Of a stretch of DNA of 64,000 nt, positions 1-10,779 are shown piece after piece (the stretch's first letter is position 1; each line of letters begins with the position of its first letter). This DNA comes from Dama dama (taxonomy: Eukaryota; Chordata; Mammalia; Artiodactyla; Cervidae). Position numbers and translations under genes: made by a program. Location of the stretch: positions 16,254,001-16,318,000 of the forward strand of contig NC_083692.1 in the NCBI RefSeq assembly GCF_033118175.1, written 5' to 3'. The notes below the pieces were generated by a model. It saw only the letters and a list, made by a program, of their open reading frames with translations, did no database searches and was not told the DNA's origin.

Positions 1-1275
1 CTCAAAGATAGGCAAATGGGCCAGTGGAACCAAATAGGGTCCAGAAACAGACCCATATTTATAGGATCATTTGATTTACAACCAAAGTGATATTGCAGAA
101 CAGTGGGGAAAAGATGGTCTTTTGAATAAATGGAGCTGGGTCAAATCAATTTCAGTAAGGAAAATAAAAAGAAAATTAAGACCACCCTTACCTCATATCA
201 TACACAAAAATCAACTCCAAATGAACTATAATGAAAACAGAACAGCAAAACTTTTAGAGAGGATAGTAAACTTTTAGAGGACAGTATGTAAGAAAAAAGC
301 ACTACCTATAAAGATTGATATATTTAACTTTGTTAAAATTAAGAAACTGTTCTCAACTTTGATCAAAGACCCCATCAAGACAGTGAAAAGCAAGCAACTT
401 GGTAGAGAAGATTCTTACCAAGAATCAACCATATAACCAGCATAGGACTTACATTCAAATATATAACTCTCTCATATCAGTTATTTTAAAAGACAAACAT
501 AAAAAAAGGAAAATGGGCAAGATACTTGAACAGGCAATTCAGAAAGAGTATTCCAGTGAGCCAATAAAGAGGAAAATGTTGACCTCATTACAAATCCGGG
601 AGATGCAAATTAAGGCTGGAATGAGTTACCTCCATCTATTTAAAAAAACCTGACATCTTTGTTCTAGAGAAATGTGAAACAACAGGGACTGTCATGCAAT
701 GTTGGGGGAGGAAAACTTGTAAAAACAAAGTGAACACTTTGATTCAGAAAGTCCTCTCTTAGATCCACAGCTAAGAAAAATGTGTGCACAGGAACACCAA
801 AGACATGGACACAAATGTTTATAGTTTATAGCAAGCCTTTTCATAATATTCAAAAGCTAAAAACTGCTCAGATATCCATCAATAATAGTTTAGATAAATA
901 AACTGTTGGGCAAGTTCCTACAATAGAGTACATACCCAAGTGAAAATAAAATTATAGCTAACCGTAACAAAACTGAGCTGAGCAAAAGAGACCAGGCACA
1001 AAAGAGAATTTATGTTATGATCCCAAGTTGCTCTGGTTCAGAAATAGACCAGACTAACAGTGGTGCTAGAGGTCAAGGGAATTGTTACTTGCAGGGATAA
1101 GGAGGGGTAAGGATTGAGAGGGAATGGAGGGAATCTTCTGGGTTGCTGGCAATGTCTAAGCAGTGAACACAGAATTTTGTTTTACAATAGTTCATTGCAC
1201 TTTATCCTTTATGTTTTGTGCAATTCTCTGTATATGTGCTATATCTTGTAAATTGTTTTTTCAACTGAATGTTTG
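1..1275 (+). mobile_element. old L1 LINE, 3' part (ORF2 end and 3' UTR)
   Basis: The left edge opens inside the C-terminal part of an L1 ORF2 on the plus strand. Phrases typical of mammalian L1 ORF2 and 3' UTR follow: single-step translation frames with stops, then a stretch describing amplification of a target, ending near an A/T-rich tail around 1240-1275. The longest open pieces (71-277 and 399-653) are fragments of the decayed ORF2, not genes. The 5' part lies outside the window. The copy is clearly dead because of many stops and frameshifts. Confidence 0.75.
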
Positions 1276-1384
1276 TACAGCCAACAAATTCACAATCGAG
1301 CTGGGAAAGCAGAAATGTAATCAGACATGTATAACACAGTGAGATAAATGTGCTGATAAGCCAGGCCTGGCCTCCCCTCCCAGC

Positions 1385-1525
1385 TTTGCCACATCCTAGT
1401 CATGTGATGACAAGTGAATCAGCCTCTGCTGGTCTTTTCCTCTTGTTTAAATGGGAATGATTATTATGCTCGCCTCATGGGGTTGTTTAGATGAGTAAAT
1501 ACAGGTAAGACGGCTAGAATATACG
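1385..1525 (+). repeat. MIR SINE fragment
   Basis: The order of motifs matches a plus-strand MIR: a tail of a 'tgtga(c)' core, then a T/C-rich 'cctctt..tttaaatggga' block, then 'cctcatggggttgttt..atgag'. It is diverged, as expected for this ancient family. The ends are approximate. Confidence 0.6.
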
Positions 1526-1572
1526 TTGTATATAGCAACTGGTTGATATTTCTGTTAACTATTTTCTTCGTT

Positions 1573-1784
1573 GGGCTTCCCTGGTGGCTCAGATGGTAAA
1601 GAATCCGCCTGCAATGCAGGAGACCCGGGTTTGATCCCTGGGTCAGGAAGATCCCCTGGAGAAGGGAATGGCAGCCCACTTCAGTATTCTTGCCCGGAGA
1701 CTTTCATGGACAGAGAAGCCTGGTGGGCTACAATTCATGGGGTTGCAAAGGGTCGGACTCGACTAAATGACTAACACTTTCACT
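1573..1784 (+). mobile_element. Bov-tA SINE, full-length
   Basis: It starts with the tRNA-related head 'gggcttccctggtggctcag' and carries the B-box-like 'ggtttgatccctgg'. The Bov-A body follows ('ggagaagggaatggcagccc'), then the 'ggtcggactcgactaa' end and a 'cactttcact' tail. A near-repeat of 'actatttt(c/t)ttc' flanks it, consistent with a target-site duplication. The open frames on either strand here are SINE translations. Confidence 0.95.
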
Positions 1785-1939
1785 ATTTTTTTCTCTCAAT
1801 TATCATCACAACTTGTTTCACCTTCACTGTACCACAGGAGCTTAAAAAGGAGCACATAACCCATACAAGAGGCACTAGAGTTTCCTTCATCTCTCTGTCT
1901 GCTCTTGATCACTCTTCAGCCAGTTTGGGTACGCAGATG

Positions 1940-2056
1940 GCTTCCCTGGTGGTTCAGATGGTAAAGAATCTGCCTTCAATGTAGGAGACCTGGGTTCGAT
2001 TCCCAGGTCTGGAAAATCCCCTGGAGAAGGGAATAGCTACTCACTCCAGCATTCCG
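1940..2056 (+). mobile_element. Bov-tA SINE, 3'-truncated
   Basis: The tRNA-like head and first part of the Bov-A body are present ('gcttccctggtggttcag' to 'ctcactccagcattc'). The second half is missing and unique sequence follows directly. Confidence 0.9.
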
Positions 2057-3027
2057 GAAGGTAGAAGAGAAAGGCACGGCATTATATTCCCCTGCCCTGT
2101 CTGCAAGGTCTTGGAATCAGCCACAGCAATCAGTTCTCAACCTCATCTGCCTCAGAATCAGGCAGAGGAACGCCAGGGCCACTAGTAATGCCTGAGACAT
2201 CATGCCAGTGCCCCATGCAGAGCAGGTGCTCAAGAAATGTTCAGTGAATGACTGTAAAATGAATGGGAAAGCGGGTGAGTGAGTGAGCAAAGCAAACCGA
2301 AAAGCAGGCAGCAAACCCACGTGTACCAACCACTGTGACTGTAAACAGAGGCGCCATCACCCTTTGGCCACCTCCTTTTCCCTCCTGGTCGCCAGAGTCT
2401 GTGCTCTTCCCTGTCCTGCATCCTGCTCACACCTGCTTCTCACCCAGACTAGCGGTCACCTCGTGAGCCACCGAGCCACCTACTGCTCAGATGGCCATGC
2501 GAGGGAGTCGCTATTTATCTTTGTTACTGCTGCAAGTGTCCGAGAAAAAACAGCTTCAAAGATCACGTCTGTTGGGATAACCTATTGATTTGTGTCACAT
2601 TTCTCCCAATCCCCATTTTATTGTTGTTCAAGACGGGGTCAGGGTAGGTCAAAAATAACTCTTTCCAATGGAGGCAACAGACTGGGGAATTCTAACAGGA
2701 ATTCTGAATTCTCTAAAAGGGGTGGGCTGTGGAAGTAATGGAAGACCAAGGTAACCCAGTGCCAAATAGGTGGGTGGGGGGCTCAGAATGAGATCTGTGA
2801 CATTCAAGCTTAGGGAGAAAAGAAAAAATTAACTAGGAAGATGGAATGGATTTACAACTTAGGATCAATACCCAGTACAAGCTTTTAGAAGTTTTTTTTA
2901 AATTAGTTTTTCATACTGGACACACCAGCTTGCTGAATATAGTCTAAGTGTTAGCCAACTATTCTATGATCAATGAAATGGAAGGCATTTCATATTTATG
3001 AATACCAGATCATCTGCCAAATACTTC
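2057..3027. other. unique sequence, no gene seen
   Basis: This is non-repetitive sequence of mixed composition. Short open frames of about 60-100 codons occur on both strands at 2117-2588. None has a recognisable domain or convincing splice context, and opposing frames overlap, which is typical of chance. Confidence 0.5.
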
Positions 3028-3239
3028 ATCTATAGTAGCAGTCAGCAAAATATAACCAAATCCAACCACTGGCTGTTTTTGTAAATAAAGTTTTATTGGA
3101 CCACAGTCATATCCATTCATTTATATATTGTCTATGGCTGTTTTGCTATAGTAATAGAGTTGAGTATCAACTCTAAGACCATATGGTCTGCAAAGCCTTA
3201 AATATTTACCATCTGGCCTGTTGCAGAAAACATCTATAG
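3028..3239 (+). mobile_element. hAT-type DNA transposon remnant with 8-bp target duplication
   Basis: The block resembles a common mammalian hAT-derived repeat: 'cagtcagcaaa' at the left end, 'gtaaataaagttttattgga' in the middle, then 'gtctatggctg' and 'atggtctgcaaagcc'. It is flanked by the identical octamer atctatag at 3028-3035 and 3232-3239, the duplication length expected for hAT elements. I cannot assign a subfamily by eye. Confidence 0.65.
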
Positions 3240-3420
3240 GATCTTGGTTAATTGTCACATCTCCATTTTACATAAGAAAAGTTTAACTCATGAGCTAAAT
3301 AACTTATTCAAGATCAGATTTAAGGATAGTCCTGGGATTTGAATACAAGTCTGCTTGACGCAAAAAAATTTCCCATAGATGTGTGCTGTCTTCCAAAGAA
3401 GAAGATATTATGTTCAGTCT
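3225..3420 (-). repeat. MIR SINE fragment
   Basis: Read on the minus strand the block resembles MIR: 'ccattttacataagaaaa' and 'cctgggatttgaatacaagtctg' are the reverse of the usual MIR core and head. It is heavily diverged and its ends are approximate. Confidence 0.5.
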
Positions 3421-5088
3421 TAACAATGCTATTTATTTAAGTCAAATATCTACAAATCAAATTTGGCCCAAAGACTACTTAAACCCCACTCTTTCAGTTG
3501 AGTAGTTTTTGAGGTTAAAGAAGATATCATCTTAGGTTTAGAAATCTTTTGATTATGCTGAGATTTCAGGGTAATGGTATTTGTCATTGAGTTAACTTAT
3601 GGTCCATTTCATCTGAATAGCTCTACATTCCTCCTTAGTCTTGACCAGTACTAACGATGGTGGGGGGCGGGGACGGGACAAATATGAATCCCCTCTTGAA
3701 GGAGGCTAAGTAGGGACACGAAAAGGCAGTGATAAGGTGTAATCAGTAGTGATTTAGGGACAACTCAAGTCTTCCCTGTGTTTGTCTTTCGTCTTCACTC
3801 CCTCCCCTGGCAGAAGAGTCATCCCCTCAGACACTGGGCACAGCTGACATGATATTCAGGATGGAGGAGGCAGAAAATTGTAGAACTTATTCAGAACGCA
3901 ACACTTTCCAAAGAATCTCTGATTCTCTCAGATAACTGATAGGATAACTCACAGGAACTGATGACTGATAACTCAGAGGAGGGGGAAAAAAACCCTCATT
4001 GTGGTCAGAATGGAATGAGGAAATATGCTACTGTTTGAAAAAAAAAAGTATTAAGTGAGGAATAAAAGGCAAGTAGAGAGAGATTCTCAAAGGACATGAC
4101 ATGACATCAGCATCTTTTTTTTTTTTTTTTTGACATCAGCGTCTTGAGAGAGATTATTTAGGAATAACTGAGAAGAAATAATTCATAGAATGTGATTTTT
4201 TAATAGATCCAAAGTACATTAATGTAAACCCCTGGTCCCCTGTGCTCTGAAGCTCTTTTGGAACAATTTGTCCAGTGCCGTGAGTAGCATGGTCATGGAG
4301 TTTGCAAAAAAAAAAAAAAAGAAAAATGATGCTTGGGAATTACGGAAGGATCTCAAAGAAGAAGAAAGAAAAACCATGGGGTGTTTTATTGGATGATGTA
4401 GAATAAAATCCATCAATGCAATTGATGGCAGTTCCCCATCACTGCCAACCCTAATTCTGAAGCAAAGTACCTTCAGGAATGTACTTTTATTCAAAGTCAA
4501 CCTGGGGACCGCCAAGAGACACTAAGCTTACCCATCTTTGGAGAAGGGATGCTCCAGGGTTAAGCCTGCCCTTTTCCAGCTGCCCCAGACATCCTGGTTC
4601 TCATCCCACAGTTGGATCCCTCCCTCACATGTTCTTGGACCAGCCTTTTCTTCCCAGCTCCTCGCTAGCTACAGGGCATGGACCATATGACCATGTACAC
4701 ACCCTGTTCTTGCCATACAGCTTCCCTACTAGAACTGTTTGTGGGAGAGCATCCCTATGGCTACTCCAGAGAAAGTTTAGAGAGAACAATGGGAAAGCCA
4801 GGAAGGCCCAGGCATGGACAAAGCCCATGAAACTGACAAACACACCAAGAAAGACAGAGTCAGGACAGTGGGAAAAATCTCAGCTTACTTTGTTGCTTCA
4901 GACTTTGCACCTAAACACTAAAAGGGAAATGACAAAAAAACAAACAAACAAACATAAACTAAAGATGGAAAGTGATACATGTCTTTACTGTCAAATCTAA
5001 CCCTATTTTCTTTCCCCCTCAAGACCACCTTTTCCAAGGGAGGAACTTAAGCCCCATTACAGTCTTTGAATGCTGCTGGGGATCGCAA
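3421..5088. other. unique sequence, no gene seen
   Basis: Mostly unique DNA. It contains a G-rich patch at 3660-3680, a poly(T) insertion at 4102-4145 (separate entry), and an A-run at 4306-4320. The 173-codon frame at 4479-5000 has no recognisable domain and overlaps an opposing 72-codon frame, so I treat it as chance. Confidence 0.5.
4102..4145 (-). mobile_element. poly(A)-only retro-insertion (18-nt T run between direct repeats)
   Basis: A run of about 18 T is bounded by two 15-bp direct repeats, tgacatcagcatctt (4102-4116) and tgacatcagcgtctt (4131-4145), which differ at one base. This is the footprint of target-primed insertion in which only the poly(A) tail was copied, on the minus strand. 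Slippage alone would not duplicate the flank. Confidence 0.6.
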
Positions 5089-5540
5089 CTTCGGATCCGA
5101 AGCAGCTCTGGTCCCAGGCCGAGGCACCTCAGGAGTTAACCAGGGGTATTTATTTACAGGTTAAAGAGGCCAGCTCCAGAGTGAGCGCTGTGCTGAGGAG
5201 ACGCGGAGCGTGAGCTAACAAGACGCTCTCTCTAGCGGCATTCTGGGCGATTACTCCCGAGCACCCAGCCATACCAAAATCAATAAACAATTTCAGCGCA
5301 GCCCAGGGAACTTTGCCACACTTAATAAAAGTATCCAGCTGCAGTTATGGCTTCATTTCACCTTAACGTCTTCTTTAACTGTCCCTTCTTTTCAAGATCA
5401 ATTAGAGGTACATGCAAAGAGAATAAAGAATCCGCACGTGCAGACGCCCACACGCTAACACACATACGGCCAGCAAACAAGGTCAAAACTGGTAATGAGG
5501 GCAGATGGACTCTCCCCTCGCAGCTCTAATTCCCAGCTTT
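5089..5540. promoter_or_regulatory. candidate conserved regulatory block, CpG-bearing
   Basis: This unique block has more CpG than its surroundings (for example 'gacgcggagcgtgag', 'ctagcggcattctgggcgatt') and begins with a perfect 14-bp palindrome, cttcggatccgaag, at 5089-5102. Internal A/T-rich motifs such as 'aataaacaa' (forkhead-like) and 'caataaacaatttc' lie beside E-box-like 'cagctg'. No repeat family fits. A distal enhancer is an inference from texture only, and no gene is evident here. Confidence 0.3.
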
Positions 5541-5702
5541 AGGGTGAGCGATGGTGGATACATCTAGGCACTCAGTTGGGGGAGTGGAATTGGGTTTCCG
5601 GAGAGAAAGGAGAGGGAGAGAATGGGGGGATTGGCCCACTAGTTCCTAAGTACATATAACTAATCTAGATACAGAAAGCACTCCTACCCTATAGGCATCC
5701 AA

Positions 5703-5914
5703 GTGAAAGTGTTAGTCGCTCAGTAAAGTCTGACTCTTTGTGACCGCATGGACTCTAGCCCACCTGGGTCCTCTGTCCTTGAACTTTTCCAGGCAAGAAT
5801 GCTGGAGTGAGTTGCCATTCCCTTCTCCAGGGGGTCTTCTCAACCCAGGACTTGAACCCAGGTCTCCTGCATTGCAGGCAGATTCTTTACTGTCTGAGCA
5901 ACGAGCGAAGCCCA
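5703..5914 (-). mobile_element. Bov-tA SINE, full-length
   Basis: The reverse-complement Bov-tA begins with 'gtgaaagtgttagtcgctcag' and ends with the tRNA-like head next to 'gaagccc'. The body is intact but for scattered CpG-type changes. Open frames of 67-80 codons here are SINE translations. Confidence 0.95.
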
Positions 5915-6017
5915 TAGGTGTCCAAGGAGCTCTGCTTTTCTGAAAACCGCTCATGATGTTTTGCTTTTGATTGTTTATTGACTCCCCAGAATATCAATTT
6001 AAGAATAGATAGAAATG

Positions 6018-6135
6018 GAACTTCCCTGGCGGTCCAGTGGTTAAGACTACGTGCACCCACAGCAGGGGGTTAGGGTGTACATCTCTGGTGGGGGAATTAA
6101 GATCCTGTATGCCGCAAGGTGCAGGTGTGTAAAAG
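6018..6135 (+). mobile_element. CHR-type (tRNA-Glu) SINE, short copy
   Basis: The diagnostic head 'gaacttccctggcggtccag' and 'tggttaagact' is followed by a G-rich middle and an A-rich tail of 'aaagaaagaaag'. This is the CHR SINE family shared by ruminants, hippos and whales. Confidence 0.85.
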
Positions 6136-8798
6136 AAAGAAAGAAGGGATAGAAAAAGAGAGAGGAAATGAGGCCAAATTTGTTGATTGTATTGCTAGTG
6201 ACTTGAATTAAAGAGTTAAGAGACGTTGCTTGGAGCAGTGAGGCTGGGTGGAGAAGAAAAGCTTCAATCTATGGACTAAAATGATGTGTGTTGTTGGGGT
6301 GTTTGTCTCACACACATGAGAAGCCCACCGTCACACTAGCTCTGGCACTAGTGTTAGTGTCTGCTTAACTGACCAGAGTTGTTAGCCATTTTCCAGGCTT
6401 GATAGGATATGTGACGAAACTAAATGAGAATCTGTTTAATTTTTTAAGCATGGTCCCAGTGTGTGGTACGTTCTATACATTAGAAAGTTCATTACATATG
6501 CACATGTCTACATGCACAAACCCTTTCCTCTAGCTTTGGAAAATTACTGGACTCGGTGAGATGAACTGCTCACCCTTTTAGGAAGTCAATAACACTAATT
6601 AATTCATCATCTTTCTTGGATTCTTTGCCACTGAAGTGTGGTTAGAAACAAGTGGAAAGCTTTATCTGCAAGAAGCATGAAGATAAAGACCTTCCGTGAA
6701 ACATCCTTTACAAAAACAAAAGGAGCCACTCAGATGATGGGAATAGAGATAGTATTAGGACTTTCAGAGTGAATAGTTCCCTTTGTCTGACTATAACTCT
6801 GAGCAGTAAGTGCCAAGAGACATCAAGCTGACCATCCTCCTTCAGGTAGAGAAGTCCTTTTGGAAGAAGAAATAGTGACTCTAATCGCTAGATGCTCTTG
6901 CCTTTCCCTAGACTGTGAAGGCACCCTTGCCACTGAGTATGTGAAAAGTGGACATACACGTTAAGAGGAAGGCTTTTTTTTACCAAGGATTCTTGATCCC
7001 AGACTCCTCTCTAACTCAAGGCGTGTCAGTACATCAGTGCTGGTTCTCTGAGCTACAGGCTTTCTCCACTTTTCCAAGGATTTGACTCCATCATCACGAC
7101 AGCTTCATCCTCTACTCAATTCTCTGCTTCTTTCTCCAACTCCACACACTCTCATTCCTGCCTGCCACTCCCAATAGACTTTCACACCTCACCAGTCATC
7201 TTCCAATCAAGCTTTGGGAGACCCCAAGCATTTGGAAGGGTACAAGACATTTAAGTGGCAATTATAGCAAAGTTCATATTTCCACCTGCCAGTATAGGAA
7301 GTGGCTCTGTGTAAAAGTTCTATTCCTAGGGGTAGAAAGAATTAATTGTATTTGACAACTTCTAATGCAGTTACAACAGGTTGGAATGCTAAAATTTGCA
7401 GTTTGGGAGAATATTCTCTAGCACTTCAGAGTAAAGAATAAAGACATACCAACCACAGAAATAAAGCAGACTTTCTAAATTTGTCTATTTTTGTTCTGAG
7501 ACCAAACTAGATATGTCGACAAGTCAATTACAGAGCTGCCCACACACTAGGCACTTCCTCAGGTCCTGGTGGCCTTCCATCACTTACTAGCATGACAGGT
7601 CCCTGACATCTAGTTAACACATGAGGCAGGAAATCCTAAGCCTACTGGTAGCTAACACAGGATAAACCACAGGTACACCTACCTTTCTAAAACTCAGTCA
7701 ATAAACACATTTGTAAAAATATTCCACAAAATGTAGACGGACCTGCAGGTTCTAGTGGAAAAGCCCAACTACAAAGGTGTGTGTTCTTATGCCTTCCTCA
7801 TGCCTCCAGCCTATTTAATATTTTCATGGTGAGCACAGAGGGGGAGGCTCATGTCTAATTCTGTCTTTTGATTTCCTGCAAGAACTCAGGATGTGCAACT
7901 ATCTTTATAAGCAACCTTCACAAGCACACTCGTTTAAAAAATAATCAACTGGGAATATGGTTAGAGCAATGCTTAGTGGTTGAGGACTAAGAAAGGCAAA
8001 GTGGAGATTAATGCAAAATATATTAGGTAGCTAAATAAGAGAGAAATTGGACACCTGGGTATCTGAAGGCCTCCTTTATTTTGAGAATACATAAGACTTG
8101 TAAGATAACACACCTTCAAGTGGTGATTCAAATAATATAATTCACCAAATTCACAAATGACAGGATCTGATCTTTGTATATTTTCTGATCTCTGTGTGGT
8201 TCTGTATATCATGCAGAGCCTTGAAATATATATTTGGAACCAAATAACATGGAAACTGACTTCAGCTGTAAATCAGTTCCCGGTTTACTGATTGCCTTTT
8301 AAGGAAATTATTTGATAATTAAGTGTATATATGAGCTATGACAGATGATTGAAAATCACCTAGAGAGAAGACTAGAAATAATCAGACAATGTGCTGACCA
8401 GGCCTCTCCCAACCTAGGCTACCCTCAACGCCCACACTCACCCCACCATAACATGCATGATAATTGATCACCTCACACCCAGGTCTCAACCAAACTCACT
8501 TGGCTGCTGATACAGGGTTTCTGTGTAGACATAGCTAGCCCTGCACTCTGTGCTCTTCTAGGGCATGTCTCTTAACCCATCCCATTTAAACTTCTGCGCG
8601 AAGAGGACTGAGGCTTTCACTCCTATTTCCATAGCAATATAGGACTCTGCTTCTCAGGAGTTCTACACCCAACTGTTGCATTGCGTAGGGTTCCCTTTGG
8701 GCCAAGAACTAGCACGAGTTCTTTCTTGATTCTTCTCAAGGAAAATAATGAACAATTACAAAGACTTTTTTTTTTTTCCCCCCACATGACTAAGAGGT
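6136..8798. other. unique sequence, no gene seen
   Basis: There are 2.6 kb of AT-leaning unique DNA with no clear repeat and no open frame above about 80 codons. A T-run followed by C's lies at 8767-8783, just before the next SINE. Confidence 0.5.
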
Positions 8799-9008
8799 AC
8801 TATGGCTCAGTGGTAAAGAGTCTGCCTGCAATGGAGGAGACACAGGAGACATGAGTTTGATTCCTGGGTCAGGAAGTTCTGCTGCAGGAGGAAATGGCAA
8901 CCCACTCTGGTATTCTTGCCTGAAAAATCCCATGGACGGAAAAGACTGATAGGCTAATAGTCCAAAGGGTCACCAAGAGTTGGACATGACTGAGCACGGC
9001 AGACATAC
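8799..9008 (+). mobile_element. Bov-tA SINE, diverged
   Basis: A diverged but complete copy runs from 'tggctcagtggtaaagag' to 'gagttggacatgactgagca'. An extra short internal repeat, 'gagacacaggagacatgag', is characteristic of one Bov-tA subtype. Confidence 0.9.
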
Positions 9009-9044
9009 AAGGGGTTCTTACTAGTCACCCCTTAAAAGTGAAGA

Positions 9045-9266
9045 GTGAAAGTGTCAGTTGTTCAGTCGTGTCTGACTCTTTGTGACCTGGTGGACCGTAG
9101 CCCGCCGGGCTCCTCTGTCCATGGGATTCTCCAGGCAAGAATACTGGAGTGGGTTACTGTGCCTTTCTCCAGGGCATCTTCCCAACCCAGGGATCAAACC
9201 CATGTCTCTTATGTCTCCTGTATGGGCAGGTAGGTTCTTTACCACTAGAACCACCTGGGAAGCCCG
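9045..9266 (-). mobile_element. Bov-tA SINE, full-length
   Basis: A reverse-strand copy runs from 'gaaagtgtcagttgttcag' to 'ccacctgggaagccc'. It lies about 40 bp from the preceding plus-strand SINE, so the two form an inverted pair that could fold as a hairpin if transcribed. The 62-103-codon frames here are SINE translations. Confidence 0.95.
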
Positions 9267-10500
9267 AACATGGATGCATAGACTTAAAGTCCCACAGCTT
9301 TTGAAAAGGACAATTTATTATCAGTGTGCTGTCAGTCATCGGCATTGTCCTAAGTCGATTAGGGTTTTCAAGACTCATCCTTCTTTCTTTTAAATTATTA
9401 GTGACTTGGTTTGGTTTCAAAAACATCAACTTTGTTATGAATTCTGTAGTACTCTCTGATACACATGTGCAGATCTACTTGGAATCTGCAGTTTTTGCAA
9501 TTACTTGATTTAAAGATCTGCAATGTTGCCATTCAGTGTGAATCACCCATATCTCTTATGGAAAAAGACAGATTGATGAATCCCCACCACATACACACAA
9601 TTTCTCTGTAAGAGATCCTGGATTGCGATTATCGAGTTCTTTTTTTCCAGTAGAAACTGAAAACACGTAGGTGGTTAGCCAAAGCCACAGATTCTAGCCC
9701 TTTTCAAGAGCACACAGGGTTCCTGGGTACTAATAGCTTAAGAAAGAGATTCAGCATCAATGAGAAATAATATGTTTCTTAGTGACATTAAATTTGCACA
9801 TGAGACCAGTCAAGATGGAAGCAAATTACACTACACATTTTAAAGTTCTCCTGTGATTAAAAAAAAAAAATCCCCAAATACTATAATGTTTCCATTAATA
9901 GAAATTCTGAAATTTGTTCCTAGTTTTGGAAGACAGTTCACAGAAGAACTGTGCTAATGTCACTGTACAAGCCAAGTCCTTTCTAAAGGTTGAATCAGAA
10001 AACACATCCAGGAAAGGGTAGTTTGTTGAAATGAAAATGAGTCTAAGAAAATTAATACAACATCTAAGAGCCTTGGCTTGGAAGCTTTTTACTGGATTGT
10101 TCCCTCACCAAAGATCTCATTTGTCTTCTCCAAGCATCCTACCATGACCCTTTCATTCCCATTCTAGCACTGTGGAGGAAAGATAACCTTTTTCTTCATT
10201 AACTTCACTTCCTTGCAAAGGTTTGCTTCCATTTGGTCAACTAACACAAGAAAGAAGTTGTACCAGCTTCTAGAATTCAGACAAAGGGCAACTGCAATAC
10301 ACCAATGAATAAATCCTTTGCTGACCCAAATTTCAGGTGGGAATGGGAACTCCCCCAGTCACCCCCAACTGACCTTGCACCCTTTTTGACCCCAGCATAA
10401 CATGTTTGACTGTTGACTTATTAGGGTTATTATTATATTTGACTCTATTAGATACAGCAAGGAAAGACATAGATATGGATATAGACACACATATGTAATA
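9267..10500. other. unique sequence, no gene seen
   Basis: AT-rich unique DNA with an A-run at 9859-9870. I see no recognisable repeat, exon or RNA gene. Confidence 0.5.
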
Positions 10501-10642
10501 TACCTGGAAAAGGGCATGGCAATCTTCTCCAGTATTCTTGCCTGGAGAATCCCATGGACAGAGGAGCCTGAAGGGCTACAGTCCATGAATTGCAAAGAGT
10601 TGGACATGGCCAAACTAACACACACACACACACACACACACA
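10501..10642 (+). mobile_element. Bov-A SINE, 5'-truncated, with (AC)n tail
   Basis: Only the Bov-A part is present, from 'ggaaaagggcatggcaatc' to 'ttggacatggcc', followed by a perfect (AC)n microsatellite at about 10617-10642. Tail-derived microsatellites are common in this family. The Cys/Val-rich reverse frame is an (AC)n artefact. Confidence 0.9.
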
Positions 10643-10779
10643 ATATACAATATTATATAATGATTTTTTGTTAAGTATCCATTGTGTGCAAAGTAGGTTT
10701 TTTGAAGGGAGAAAGACAAGAGGGTGAGAAATGTTAAGTAGATGACTAAGAAGACAACATCTGAAAAACCATTTGGTGT

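Noticed and set aside
4479..5000. 173-codon plus-strand frame
   Set aside because: No recognisable domain, no splice context and an overlapping opposing frame; chance is more likely.
10617..10642. (AC)n as an independent regulatory repeat
   Set aside because: It is the tail of the adjacent Bov-A SINE.
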